Assembly: GCA_010909165.1 (NCBI GenBank) | Contig: MU008173.1 | Coordinates: 930,001-994,000 of the forward strand | DNA length: 64,000 bases | From: Anthoceros angustus | Lineage: Eukaryota; Streptophyta; Anthocerotopsida; Anthocerotales; Anthocerotaceae | Reading direction: 5' to 3' | Shown: one piece after another, positions 32,171 through 44,291 of the stretch | Position numbering within the stretch: the first letter of the stretch is position 1 | How the letters are laid out: each line of letters starts with the position of its first letter | Notes under the pieces: generated by a model | The model's database searches: none | Seen by the model: the letters and a program-made list of their open reading frames with translations, nothing else | Told to the model about the DNA's origin: nothing | Translations under genes and position numbers: made by a program

Positions 32171-33109
32171 GAATCAGGAAGGTGTAGCCTTTGCGACCTG
32201 GCTGAGAGGCGGAGTTGGGCGAGCTCACCTGCGAGGCAGAGGCTGCTGTAGGAGATGAGGGATCAGTGGCGCAGGTCTGGAATTTGACTAAGATCCTCTG
32301 GGATCGGGGCTGCGCTTGCTGGATTGGGCTCGTATCTGTGGCAGGGAGTGCCCGGGGACGGCGCGGCGCCGTGAACATCACATATAGGGGTTCTACATAG
32401 CGCCGCAGGCGCATAGCAGCGGTGTTCCCTCCACTCCACGCATCCCTCAGGTGTGCTTCCTCCTCCTTTCTTGGTTCTGCTTCTCACAGTTGCCGTACTA
32501 ACCACCGTGAAGAGCCTGCCTTCCCCACTGACCCTTATTCCTCAATGAGGCCCGAATCCTCCTCTCCTCTGTCACACTGGTATTACGCGCCGCTTTTTTA
32601 TCTTTGGAGACGCCTGCTGTGATGTCTTCCTCTCATGGTGTCCTCCTCTTGCCTCCCCTCTTTATCCTCACCTCACGTTTTCCCCTCATCCCTTTCCACT
32701 GTTTCCCGCCCCTCTCCTCTCACCCTTGGCAGCCGACTGCACCCGCCAACTCTGTTAAAACATTGTTAACATTATGTGCATTCAATTGTAGGACGGAAGC
32801 TCGGATAAATTGAAGGCCCGCGGTCTGGTCGAGCTGCGGAGGCACCAATTACGCACCGGATCGGACGCAAGGCCTCCACACATTAGTTGCTCCATTTCTC
32901 GCACACATCTTAGGGGGGCGCTTAGTGTGGACGAGAGAGATGTCCACTGATTCTCCAACGCGAAGAACGCGTGGATGATATACACTTTGGGATTAGCAAG
33001 GGCTTGCCTGGTGGCCAGGTACCTCTGCAAAATTGTGTCAAACTGGAAGACGTCGGATTCTTGACCGCTTAGTCCCAGCAATGTGGTCAATGCAGGCCCC
33101 TGGTACATA
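32171..33109. other. PPR 3' flank and spacer
   Basis: 32171-32560 is the duplicated PPR 3' flank (compare 4690-4990, 25300-25720 and 430-540). The rest carries no gene I recognise. Confidence 0.5.
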
Positions 33110-33295
33110 GCGCTGGGTATGCAAATTATGGGCTCGGCCAAGGGGCACTTTTTCTGTATGAATCAGACCCGACAATGTTTACTTTTTCTTGCCTTCTGAT
33201 GGCATGCACTCCAGATCAGATCAGGAGGTCTCACTCACCAGATTGTGAAACGGATGTATGTACACAACGAATAGACTTGTGGGCACTTGCCTAAC
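33110..33295 (+). pseudogene. PPR relic
   Basis: A short worn segment: an ATGGGCTCGGCCAAGG-type GLGQ stretch, tttacttttt-ctt-gccttc (FTFSCL), a GRxLTxQIVK-like piece and gtgggcacttgcctaa. The order matches 300-640 and 26255-26460. It is followed by the GLP2 leader. Confidence 0.55.
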
Positions 33296-33333
33296 GTGTA
33301 CCGAAGTGGATGCTTCAAGCTGGGGTTTTTGAG

Positions 33334-33427
33334 TGCTTGGCCACGCAGGGTTTTTTTGACTGCTTGGCCACGCTGGGTTTTTTTGACTACTTGGCCACGC
33401 TGGGTTTTTTTGACTGCTTGGCCACGC
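33334..33427. repeat. About 27-bp tandem repeat
   Basis: Three to four units of tgcttggccacgctgggttt plus ttttgac, differing by single bases. No coding meaning seen. Confidence 0.75.
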
Positions 33428-34156
33428 GAAACGAGGCCAGGGGCAGCAGAAGGAAGTTGAAGTTACCAGCAGCAGCTTTGGACTCGACTCTGGGTAGGGC
33501 ACGCTTGCAGGGACCTGAAGGAGTCCACTGCAAAGGAGCCTCGTGGAGGTTACCGCCGTTAGTCCTTAGCATGAACGCTAGGTCCCTCAGTGATCTATGC
33601 ACAGGCTCAGTTAGGGTTGTTAGTTTCCCGAAACATATAAAGGTCCATAACACAAGTTTTGCATGTTATTGCGTTATATGCTCCATTTATCGTCATCTGT
33701 GCCACTGTGCATTGTGTTTGTGTCATTTGTGGTGTTCTCAGGTAGCACTCTACACCGAAGTCCTTGTGGCTTCTGCGAACGACCAGCTGTGTCACTGCCA
33801 GTAAAAGAGTCCCAATACGTAGGGAGTGGAAATCGGAGAAAAGCCTCCGTGCAAACTGCGACAAAGGAGTTAGGAGATAGAGGCATCACCGCATTTCCTA
33901 CTGGTCCTTCACTCACCAGGATCGGGAACTGCCAGTTCATTCACGTCCAGTTGGACAAACCGATTCCGGATCCACGCGTTCAGCACTGCAGCTCCAAGTC
34001 AAATTCCATTGCACCCAAAGGAAGGGCCGGGCCGGCCAACGCTTTGTTATGACTACGTATCAGCGATACAAAGAGTGGAGCTTGAAAGAGATCGAATTCA
34101 CGACACTTCACAGGGCGACCGAGAGTGAAGAGAGCCCAACTAGACAAGCTGCGGCA
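33428..34156. promoter_or_regulatory. GLP2 upstream region
   Basis: Matches 665-1010 (upstream of the germin-like remnant) and, from 33950 on, 5690-5996 upstream of GLP1. A catataaa element at 33635-33642 is a possible TATA box, but it lies about 515 bp from the ATG, so its role is doubtful. Confidence 0.4.
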
Positions 34157-34867
34157 ATGGCGCGCCTGCAGCTGCAGCTGCAGCTGGCTCGGACAATACT
34201 GATGTCCTTCGCCGTGATGTGCGCTGTTGTGCAACCGACATTTGCCGCAGACGAGGACCCCCTTCAGGACTTCTGCGTAGGTATGGTGAAGAGGACCCCG
34301 GCCATCAACGGCTTCCCCTGCAAGACGGCGGGCGCCACCGTGGCAGCCGACTTCAAGTCGTCCGTGCTGGCCACGCCAGGCAACACGGCCAACAAGAACA
34401 AGGCAACTGTCACTCCAGCGTCTGTGCTGCAGTTCCCGGGCCTCAACACTCTGGGTATATTCGCGGCGCGCATCGACCTTGCCGTGGGAGGCCTCACTCC
34501 CCCGCACGCTCACCCGCGCGCCTCAGAGCTGGTTTTCGTGCTGTCGGGCAAGTTGCAAGCGGGATTCGTGTCTTCCAACGGCAACAAGCTGTTCCAGCAG
34601 ACTCTAAGAGCAGGCGACCTGTTCGTAATCCCGCGCGGCCTCCTGCATTTCCAGAGGAACATTGGGACCGTTCCCGCTGTGGTGTTCGCTGCGCTCAACA
34701 GCCAGAACCCCGGCGTGCAGCAGGCTGCCCTGGCCCTACTTGCCGCCACGCCCACGCCCATCGCCACCCACATTCTCCAGCAGACTTTCGGTACTGATGC
34801 CAATACTGTGCTGGCACTCGAGTCTGCCGCCAAGAAGAAGCTGAAGAATTTTATTTTAGTCCACTAA
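34157..34867 (+). CDS. Germin-like protein (secreted cupin), copy 2
   Basis: A single exon of 236 residues, about 90% similar to GLP1. It has a signal peptide MARLQLQLQLARTILMSFAV to about residue 30 (PTFA before ADEDP). There are two N-terminal cysteines, germin box 1 with H117, H119 and E124, and box 2 with H164. Differences from GLP1: one extra LQ in the signal peptide (a CTGCAG-type repeat expansion), VFVFPRG to LFVIPRG, and a different C-terminus (SAAKKKLKNFILVH against EAAATAGTTVISGPY), from a change after FGTDA. Expected in the cell wall/apoplast; enzymatic activity is uncertain. Confidence 0.93.
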   Translation: MARLQLQLQLARTILMSFAVMCAVVQPTFAADEDPLQDFCVGMVKRTPAINGFPCKTAGATVAADFKSSVLATPGNTANKNKATVTPASVLQFPGLNTLGIFAARIDLAVGGLTPPHAHPRASELVFVLSGKLQAGFVSSNGNKLFQQTLRAGDLFVIPRGLLHFQRNIGTVPAVVFAALNSQNPGVQQAALALLAATPTPIATHILQQTFGTDANTVLALESAAKKKLKNFILVH

Positions 34868-34889
34868 GGACGGATTTCCGTCATCGGAC

Positions 34890-35170
34890 TTGGTACTTCA
34901 CAACTGGTACCATGGTGTGCCTAAGCTACTTGCACCAAGGGCATCCACTCCCTTTAGGCACCCCATCTAAGTACCGATCCAAGCTCAGGATGCTTAATCA
35001 TGGCGTTCTTATAAATGTGTGTCCATTTGGCTTAGTGCCTAAGCTACTTGCACCAAGGGCATCCACTCCCTTGAGACACTCCATCTAAGTACCGATCCAA
35101 GCTCAAGATGCTTAATCACGGCGTTGTGTGTCCATTTGGCCCAAGCCATTTGGACACACATTTATAAGAA
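34890..35170 (-). repeat. 5S-rRNA-derived repeats, cluster 3 (Cassandra-like)
   Basis: Two units: gtgcctaagctacttgcacc, gggcatccactcccttta, ggcaccccatctaagtaccg, atccaagctcaggatgctta and tggcgttcttat (about 34918-35012 and 35036-35127). On the minus strand this follows the 5S rRNA order through the C-box into the 3' half (GATGGGGTGCC....GGTGCAAG), so more of 5S is kept than in clusters 1 and 2. Confidence 0.6.
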
Positions 35171-37789
35171 CGCTACAAGGCTACTTAGATCAGAACCATC
35201 TACATTGCAACCATGTCATGTAATCAGCTCTTTATACCAAAGCCAATCATAGAGGAAGAGGAATAAGGAAGAGAATAATATATTTTTTGACTTCTTTTTC
35301 TGATTTCAATTGCAGAAAGGAGAATAACATTGAGGTGAGCAACATTGCAGCCCAGAGCGCCTCCACAGCTTTGTCGTTGGTACCAAAAGTGTGCACAATC
35401 AACTATGTAGATATGTAGATATCCAAGCTACAACTTGAACAATAACATTGAGCTCTTGGGAACTCCGCCCCAGGATAACTACTAGGATGCAGTGCTTGCC
35501 CCGGGAATGAAGCGTCCTAAAGTCGAGGACCTCTGTAAAAGTCTCTCAAAGACTTACATATGTAGATGGTTCTGATCTAAGTGCTTGCCCCGGGAATGAA
35601 GCGTCCTAAAGTCGAGGACCTCTGTAAAAGTCTCTCAAAGACTTACCTAAATTTGTGAAGTTCAGGAGCATGCTGTTCGCAAATTTCTGCAGTCGGGGGA
35701 AATATTATCGTAGCTAGATTGATTGAAAGTGCTATTTATCTCTATCGATCCTATATTCAACCATGGAAACAAAACAAAAACTCCTTTTCCCTTCTATCGA
35801 ATTCTGGAGTTCTCCTACACATGACCACCCAAATATCGAATTGATTAAAATCCGGAGTATGCGGACACTTTATAACGTATAAAATATTAAAATATTTCCA
35901 ATAATATATGTGCTATTGTTCGCCACTGGAACGGATCTGCAACGACTAAGTCGATACTTTTGCATTTTGTGAGTTCCAATGTCGAGTTTTCAAGTAACCT
36001 CATTCTACTCCGTTTTGGCTATTTCATTCCTCGGCCTAAAGAAAGTGAGCCGGGTTCTTTGGTTCCAATTGTTTATCCCAGATACATGGATACATTTGAG
36101 TATACCTATTAGCATCCCGTAGTACCTATATGACATATTACAATTCAGAGGTCTCCATGAAGGTCTTTTCATCTTTAATAAGATAATATTTATAGATAAG
36201 TGGATAAACAGAGCCCAATACGGTGAGAACAGGGTATGGAAATGCCTGAAGCGAAAGAGACAATAGAACATGCTTTTGCGAGGCAAGGGCGCCTCACAAA
36301 CGTGGGAGGAGGTGGCGAACCATCTTTAGTGCCCTCCTCCTGAAAGAACAAGTGCCCCTCAGCAAACAAGATAATTTGGGAGGATTGGATTTGTGTGGAG
36401 GGATCAGCCCGATGATCGAAGCAAGCCGTGATCCCTTTTGCCCAAGCTGCGACTTAAAGCCAGGAGCTACATATGTTTGCTCATGCGGAGAATATCAACC
36501 AACTCCTCTTCCTCACGTTGGTGTGAGTAGAAGCCGTCCTACCATCTGATTCACGTCCTACCAGCATGTGTAGTTGTCTCACCCCCATTGCCTTCTATCC
36601 GCCTGCCCATAAGCTTGTTGGAAAGAGTGCTTGGTTGATTAGTGGTCTTGTCAGATAGGTACATGTGTAGGCTTAAGTCGCAGGCTAGGTAGCTGCATTC
36701 TCATGCACCCCTTCCTCCTTGTGCTCCAAACTGAGTCTGCACAAAACTGGCGGAATCCGCTGAAACGGGCTGCTGGGCATATGCGAGTAGACTTTCCCAT
36801 CACCATATTCGAAGAAAAATCTATCGCATAAAAACATGTACGATTTTGCGGGTATTGAACACAACTAGCTTCTTCTATTCGACGTTACGCACTTGAACGT
36901 GGCAAACTATAATCACATCTTTGAACTCATTCCGTCAAAACTCCAGAAAATGTGCAGGGACTAGCAGTCCCGGATGCGGCTGAACTTGCATCTCACTCGC
37001 CGTTATTATCAAGTGACCCAATCTACATACAAAGTTGAACATGATGGAGATAAGCTTTCGGCTCATTTGGTATTTTAAAGGTGGAATGGCCAGGACATCT
37101 ATTTTCACATGACATTGCTTTTCCCGATTTTCAAATTTCTGTCTCTGGTCTGCAAAAAATTAAATATTATACTCCAACACAATGGCACCTTTCATCATGT
37201 ATCGTCATTTTGAGTGCCGAGGATTTGCACATGGTTAAGTCGGAATGCGCCAATCGGCCGACGCATTTCGGCTAGGGGTGTGCTGATCGCCCGGCACTCC
37301 GACCGAACGATCTACTTTTGCTAGGGGTGCACCGGTTGACCAGCGCACTCCTAGCCGATGGTCCACTAATAGCCGGAGACTGTCGTTCGAACAGTCCACT
37401 TTCTGCTGGAGTGGTCTTAAAGCAACATCTAATATTGCTTTGAATTCTTCGAAGTACATGCTTATTGATAATGTCCGGGTTCAAAGCAATTACAATCTAA
37501 TCTCTACCACCTGAAACATCTTCTCCGAGAGTTTCGGGATCCTCGCCTTCCGATGCGATAGCTTCTGCAATGCCGGCATCCCTAACGTCATTTCCTACCA
37601 TATGCTCTGCAGCCTCCTCCTGCACAGAGCTCAAAACATGCATGTTCTTCCGGATTATGGTCTTGATTCAAGCAAAACCGACACCAAAACATATCTTTTG
37701 GTGCACATGAGACAGGGGTGACAAACTTCTGACTTAGGCAAAAGGGGCTTTCAGGAATTCGCCGATTTTGCGCAAACTCTTTTTCCATG
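35171..37789. other. Intergenic, with local duplications
   Basis: No gene recognised. A 66-bp stretch (agtgcttgccccgggaatga...) occurs twice (35491-35556 and 35579-35645). 36265-36760 is a diverged copy of the repeat unit at 38515-38960 / 39675-40140 (contains gggcgcctcacaaacgt and a short frame GGLDLCGGISP). The rest is AT-rich. Confidence 0.5.
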
Positions 37790-40330
37790 TGGCTGGAGAA
37801 TTAGAGCAAGGAGCTCTTGCCAGCAGCCCATTTGTATCATCACTAGGGATTACAAGCTTATGTATTACTGTAACAAGTGTGTTTTGCAAAGTGATGGAAG
37901 GATCTTGAGGAAGCCTAGCCCGTGTTGAATTTCAATGATATATAAGTGATGGGTTGTCTGTGCTTTGCCCTTAAGTGAGAACAACATCTCATGGGTTGGC
38001 ACCCCTGGCAGAACCTACTGCAGAGTAGCAAGCCTGGCTCAATTCATCAATCGTGTGTGGCATGTGTAGATTGCTTGGTTGACCTCCTTGCTTGCCAGGT
38101 GGGTCAAACTTGTAATTTCTTGATAAGGTGTGGTGATACGATTCTAGTGGCGTGAGTTTAGGTGTTGTTATTCAGGGCTAAAATAAAGGCGTGGAGCTTG
38201 CTACCATGCAAAACAATGCGCTCACCAGCTTCAAGTTGTTGCTTTTGTGTTGAGATTTCTTGCACGAATTTAAGTTTCGAAGGAGAACGTATTTGCAAGA
38301 GAAGTCTTCCCTCCACGAAGATGTATGTGTTCAGGTTCAAGAAGTACCACAACGTCTCCAACTTCCAAGGAAGCTTGTCGTTATGGGGATGAAGAAGGGA
38401 TTTATCAACTGTTGACGTGGGCTCCCGTGCCTAATGGGTGAGATCATTGTCTCAAACAGGTGCAACACATGATTTACGGGCCCAGGGCGCATGGCCTGGG
38501 GTGTACCAACTATGAGGCAAGGGCGCCTCACAAACGTAGGAGGAGGTGGGTAACCATCTTCAGCACTCTCCTCCTCAAACAACAAGTGCCCCTCAACAAA
38601 TGGGATAAGTTGGGAGGGTTGGATTTGTGTGGAGGATCAATTATCCAAGCAAGTTGTGATCCCTTCTGCCCAAGTTGTGACTTAAAGCCAAGAGCTGCAT
38701 ATGTTTGCTCAAGGGGAGAGTATCAACCAGCTCCTCTTCCTCATGTTGGTGTGAGTGCAAGCTATCTTCCCATGTGATTGTGGATGCTCCTCGTCACATC
38801 GCACGCCTTGTGTAGTTGTCTCACCCCCACGCCTCCTATCCGCCCATGAGCTCGTTGGAAGGAGTGCTTGGTTGATTAGTAGTCTTGTCAAATAGGTACA
38901 TGTGTGGGCTTAGTCGCGGTGTAGTAGTGCATGCACCCTTCCCCCTTGTGCTCCATGTGGCTAGAGAATAAGAGCAAGGAGCTCTTGCTAGCAGCCCATC
39001 GTATCATCACTAGGTAGGGATTACAAGCTTGTGTATTACAAGTGTGTTTTGCAAAGTGATGGAAGAATCTTGAGGAAGGTGGCCGGTGTTGTCCGCTAGT
39101 GTTGAGTTTAAGTGATGTATAATTGAAGGGTTGTCTGCTTTGCCCTTAAGTGAGAACAACATCTCATGGGTTGGCACCCGCGTAACCTCGCAGTAGCAAG
39201 CGCTCAATTCATCAATCGTGTGTGGCATGTGTAGATTGCTTGGTTGACCTCCTTGCTTGCTTGCCGTGGGTCAAACTTGTAATTTCTTGATAAGGTGTGG
39301 TGATACGATTCTAGTGGCGTGAGTTTAGGTGTTGTTATTCGGGCTAAAATAAAGGCGTGGAGCTTGCTACCATGCAAAACAATGCGCTCACCGACTTCAA
39401 GTTGTTGCTTTTGTGTTGAGATTTCTTGCAATTTAAGTTTGAAGGAGAACGTATTTGCAGAAGTCTTCCCTCCACGAAGATGTATGTGTTCAGGTTCAAG
39501 AAGTACCACAACGTCTCCAACTTCCAAGGAAGCTTGTCGTTATGGGGATGAAGAAGGGATTTATCAACTGTTGACGTGGGCTCCCGTGCCTAATGGGTGA
39601 GATCATTGTCTCAAACAGGTGCAACACATGATTTACGGGCCCAGGGCGCATGGCCTGGGGTGTACCAACTATGAGGCAAGGGCGCCTCACAAACGTAGGA
39701 GGAGGTGGGTAACCATCTTCAGCACTCTCCTCCTCAAACAACAAGTGCCCCTCAACAAATGGGATAAGTTGGGAGGGTTGGATTTGTGTGGAGGGATCAG
39801 CCCAATTATCCAAGCAAGTTGTGATCCCTTCTGCCCAAGTTGTGACTTAAAGCCAAGAGCTGCATATGTTTGCTCAAGGGGAGAGTATCAACCAGCTCCT
39901 CTTCCTCATGTTGGTGTGAGTGCAAGCTATCTTCCCATGTGATTGTGGATGCTCCTCGTCACATCGTACCAGCTTGTGTAGTTGTCTCACCCCCACTGCC
40001 TCCTATCCGCCTGCCCATGAGCTCGTTGGAAGGAGTGCTTGGTTGATTAGTAGTCTTGTCAAATAGGTACATGTGTGGGCTTAGTCGCAGGCTGGGTAGC
40101 TGCATTCGCATGCACCCTTCCCCCTTGTGCTCCATGTGGCTAGAGAATAAGAGCAAGGAGCTCTTGCTAGCAGCCCATCTGTATCATCACTAGGTAGGGA
40201 TTACAAGCTTGTGTATTACAAGTGTGTTTTGCAAAGTGATGGAAGAATCTTGAGGAAGGCTGGCCAGTGTTGTCCGGCTAGTGTTGAGTTTAAGTGATGT
40301 ATAATTGAAGGGTTGTCTGTACTTTGTCCT
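37790..40330. repeat. 1.18-kb tandem duplication of unknown nature
   Basis: Unit A (about 37790-38955) and unit B (about 38955-40140) are direct repeats, with a third partial copy to about 40330; corresponding points 37950 and 39127 give a period near 1177 bp. It includes a 106-residue frame (38460-38777 / 39619-39942: LGGLDLCGG, CDPFCPSCDLKPRAAYVC, EYQPAPLPHVGVS) with a CxxxCxxC arrangement. I cannot assign a family. The copies differ mainly by small deletions at CAG/CTG words. It is probably part of a transposable element. Confidence 0.65.
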
Positions 40331-40798
40331 TAAGTGTATAAGTGAAGGGCTGTTTGTGCTTTGTCCTTAAGTGTATAATTGAAGGTATGTCTGCGCTTTG
40401 CCCTTAAGTGAGAAGGGCATCTCACACTTCTTAAAAGATCCTCCTTACAAGAGGCAATAGGTAAAAGGAAGAATTAATCCGTAATGGGAGAATTTTATTC
40501 ATGGACATTCAAAGAATAAGGGGTCACACCCCCGGCATGCCAAGCCCCAAGGACAATTTTTGTCTTGGGTCCGGCGCCACGCACCAGTACACCTGCATAT
40601 GCAAGTTTCTCCCTAGGTGTGCTCAAAGTGTGTTGTATGCGACATCACACAGTCCTGGCGGTGATGATAAATTACTTTCTAGACTAGCCGGAGTTTGTAC
40701 AAGGTCTGCGAGCAGACTCGTAAGATGAAGCCAAAAAAACAGAAACGCTACCCGGAGCTGGAGAGCCCACCCAGGCGGCCCATTATGTGGGTATAGCC
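40331..40798. other. DXS 3' flank
   Basis: Contains two short repeats of ttaagtgtataattgaagg (40320-40390). Otherwise nothing recognised; it would hold the DXS 3' UTR. Confidence 0.45.
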
Positions 40799-43796
40799 TT
40801 ATTGCTTGATTTGCAGGGCGTCTCTGGACCTTCCCAGCACAGATAGCACTGTCGCAGCGATGTGCGAGGCCGTCAATCCGGCTTCGGCAAGCTGGTCCTT
40901 GGGGGCGCCGTGGTCGATGTAGCGGTCGGGAAGTACCATCGGCCGCCACTGCGGGCACAACCAACCGGATAGACATGTCAGTACTGACGTATACAAAAAA
41001 AAACAATTATCTCATGCTGTTGTTGCTGCTGCTCCTACGTCAGCAAAATGCAAGTGACGGTATGTAAGAGATAATTCTGTGGTGGGTACCTTGAGGCCGC
41101 CGTCCAACAGTCCTTCCAGAGCCAGATACTGGGCGACATGGGAGCCGAAGCCCCCGATGGAGCCCTCTTCCACAGTGATGAGCACCTGGTGCTCCTTGGC
41201 CAGGCTCCTGAGCAGAGCCGTGTCCAGAGGCTTGCAGAATCGGGCATCCACAACCGTGGCAGTGATGCCCCGCTCCTGCAGCAGCCCCCCTGCTCCCAGA
41301 CACTCCTGCACGATGGTGCCGTACCCCACGATGGCCACCTGGGTTCCTTCCATGAGGACTCGGCCCTTCCCCAGCTGCGTCAAAAGAGACAGACAGACCA
41401 ACCCACCTCAGTCAGCTGTTGAAGCATTGATGGCGATGATGCACATCCCTCAAGGTGGGCAGTTTGGAATCTCAACCATACCTCGATGGGGACCCCCTTG
41501 TTGTTTAAGGGGAGAGGAGAGCCGATCCCGTTGCCACGAGGAAACCTGAAGCAGCTGGGCCTGTCATCGATGGCAGCAGAGGTGGCCACCATATGCATCA
41601 GCTCGGCCTCGTCCGATGGAGCCATGACCACCATGTTGGGCAGGCAGGCCATGTAGGTGACGTCAAACGCCCCGCAGTGGGTGGGTCCGTCGGCTCCCAC
41701 CAGCCCTGCCCTGTCCATGGCGAACCGCACCGGGAGCTTCTGCAGATCCACGTCGTGCACCACCTGGTCGTAGCCCCGCTGCAGGAAGGAGGAGTAGATG
41801 GCGCAGAAGGGCTTCATCCCCTCCGTGGCCAGCCCAGCCGCGAACGTCACCGCGTGCTGCTCTGCAATCCCCACATCGAAGGTCCGCTCCGGGAACTTCT
41901 TTTGGAAGAAGTTGAGCCCGGTGCCTCCTCCCATGGCGGCATGGATGGCCACAATCTTGTCATCCACAGCAGCTTCTGCAATGAGCGCCTCCGCGAAGTA
42001 CTGGGTGTAAGACAGCGTCGGGGTCTTGGTCTTGAACTGCTTTCCGGTGGGCGGATCGAACTTCACCACGCCATGGTACTTGTCTGCAGCTCTCTCTGCA
42101 TATGGATAGCCCCTTCCCTTCTCCGTCACCACATGGATGAGCACGGGGCCCGGCGCCGGGGCCGACTTCACGTTCTCCAGGATCGTCACCAGATCATTCA
42201 TGTTGTGGCCGTCCACCGGGCCGATGTAATACATGCCCAGCTCCTCGAAGAGAGTGGAGCCTGCCGGGGTGATCATCCCCCTCGCATACTCGTCCACCTT
42301 GGCTGCGATCTCGTGGGTCTGCCCTCCGATCTGCTTCGTCAGGCCCTGCCATGGAACAAGATTTGAAATTCTTTCAGCAGTCAGTGTGAGGTTGGAGCTG
42401 TGAGTCTGGAGTGGATCCGGAGAAGGCAGGAATGGATGGAGGAGGAAGGAATGCACCAACCTTGGCAGCTTCTCGGAGAGTGCGGAGCTTCTTGCTGGAC
42501 TGGAGCTTGGAGAGGGCGCTGCTGAGGGCACCCACAGGCGGGGCCGGCCCGTCCAGAGTGGCTGTGGGGAGAGACACCTGCTTGTTATCGTTCAGGATGA
42601 CGATGATGTTGGAGTCCAGGTAGCCCGCATTGTTCATGGCCTCGTAGGCCTGGCCCGCCGTCATGGCCCCGTCCCCTATCACCGCAATCACGTTGTTGCT
42701 CTTGCCCTGCAGGTCCCGGGCCACTGCCATCCCCAGCCCCGCCGAGATGGTGGTGGAGCTGTGGCCTGCCCCGAAGGCGTCGTGCTCGCTCTCGCTCCGC
42801 TTGGTGAAGCCCGACAGCCCCGATGTCTGGCGCAGAGTGTGCATCTTGGACCTCCGGCCCGTGAGAATCTTGTGAGGGTACGCCTGCCATTCCAACCACC
42901 ATTCCCTCAATCCTGGGCAAGCAAGAACAAGCATGCAGTGCATCCGCATTTCAAACTACCGGAGCTCAGGCTCACCTGATGGCCCACGTCCCACAGAATC
43001 TTATCCTCCGGGGTGTTGAAGACGTGGTGCAGCGCCACCGTGAGATCCACCACTCCCAGCCCGGAGCCCAAGTGGCCCCCGGTCTTGGACACGGCGAACA
43101 CCATCTCCGTGCGCAGCTCATCCGCCAGCTGCTCCAGTTCCTGCCCACCGAACAAGCAGACATCGCATTCAGCACGACTCCCACGACTCAGCCAAAGGAA
43201 GCAAAATTCCATCTTCCTTCCCCAGCGCTTGCTACTTCCTTCGTCTGCAGTCTGAGCCCAGTCCATTCCTGGATCCCATTCCATTCCATTCTGGGCGCAC
43301 CTGCTTGTTCAGATTCTTCATGTGGACGGGGAAATTAACGGTATCCAACAACGGGGTGGGCGGCTTCTCCGCGTAATACTCCGCCTGCACCACCTGCTGC
43401 TGCTCCTTGGAGGCCTTCACCAGGCCCCCGCCATTGGCATTGCTCTGCCCCGAGGAGGCGGCGCCGTTGCCCCCCGCCTCCGCCCTCACCAACCCAGCTC
43501 CCCCAAGCCCCTGCCGAACGAAGACAAAAGCAAACACCATATCAGCCCAGCCCACATTCCCAGTCGCCCGACACGCGTACGCCCATCTCGGGCGGACAGC
43601 ACAAGACATGCAATTCCTGCCCCCGCACCTTCCTGCTCGCAAGCCTGCAAGCGCCCAACAATTGCGGACCCCCGGATGCAGCCACCCTCCGCAGCCCGGA
43701 GAAGCCCTGATGAGCTTCCTCCCTGTCCAGCCCCGCCCTGCATGCGGCGGCGGGTGCGCACGCAGCGGCAGCGGCAGCGGCGGCGGCAGCAGCCAT
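40799..43796 (-). CDS. DXS: 1-deoxy-D-xylulose-5-phosphate synthase, plastidial, seven exons
   Basis: Catalyses the thiamine-diphosphate-dependent condensation of pyruvate and glyceraldehyde-3-phosphate to DXP, the first and flux-controlling step of the plastid MEP pathway. Exons on the minus strand: 43629-43796, 43301-43510, 42976-43140, 42461-42883, 41482-42345, 41090-41374 and 40799-40948. All are phase 0 with GT-AG introns, giving 754 aa (plant enzymes ~700-750). The start [20 protein letters not shown] begins a transit peptide. GGHLGSGLG (H149), the ThDP motif GDGAMTAG (G251-G253) with LNDN ~28 residues on, the [17 protein letters not shown] catalytic Glu region, and [16 protein letters not shown] are all present. 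It ends [15 protein letters not shown]. No frame damage. Head to head with HDS. Confidence 0.97.
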
Positions 43797-44266
43797 CTTC
43801 GCTATCCCCTCTCCCTCCTTCCACCCGACGAGACAGAGTCAGGAATGCGAAGAAGCAAGGCCCTTTAATCCCGTGCTGCCTGCTGGCTGCTGCCTGCTGC
43901 CTCGGAACGAACTTCCACGATTCTCCTCCTCCCCAGCAGCAGCGGAATGAGGATCAGGATCAGCGAAGTACAGCAGCTGCAGCAGCAGGAACAGCAAGTG
44001 CCCCGGGCAAAGGACAAAAGCGGAAGCCCTGAGGAGGAGAATCCGCGCGGTCCCCGATTCCCAGGCGCCTCTTCCTTCCCAACAAAACCAAGGCAACAAA
44101 AACAAGGGCAAGGGCAAGGGCGAGCGCAGACGCGGCTGCAGCGCTGGAACAAAAGCAGCACGCAGACAAACAAGGGTGGATGCGGGAGCTGGAGCTCGCT
44201 CGTCTCACCGAGATCCGCAAACAGGAGATGCTGCTTGGAATGCCCACTCCGGCTCCCAGCCCTCGC

Positions 44267-44291
44267 GTTTATATGTCCCTTGTCACACGTG
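44267..44291 (-). promoter_or_regulatory. DXS core promoter copy 1: TATA box and G-box
   Basis: On the minus strand catataaac (44267-44275) with a palindromic CACGTG G-box (44286-44291, inside gtcacacgtgac) just upstream. About 470 bp lie between it and the DXS ATG, which would be a long 5' UTR or hold a leader intron. G-boxes bind bZIP/bHLH factors such as HY5 and PIFs; light control of DXS is known in angiosperms and only inferred here. Confidence 0.6.

Noticed and set aside
41593-42366. A 257-residue plus-strand frame antisense to DXS.
   Set aside because: Antisense shadow of a GC-rich exon; no motif of its own.
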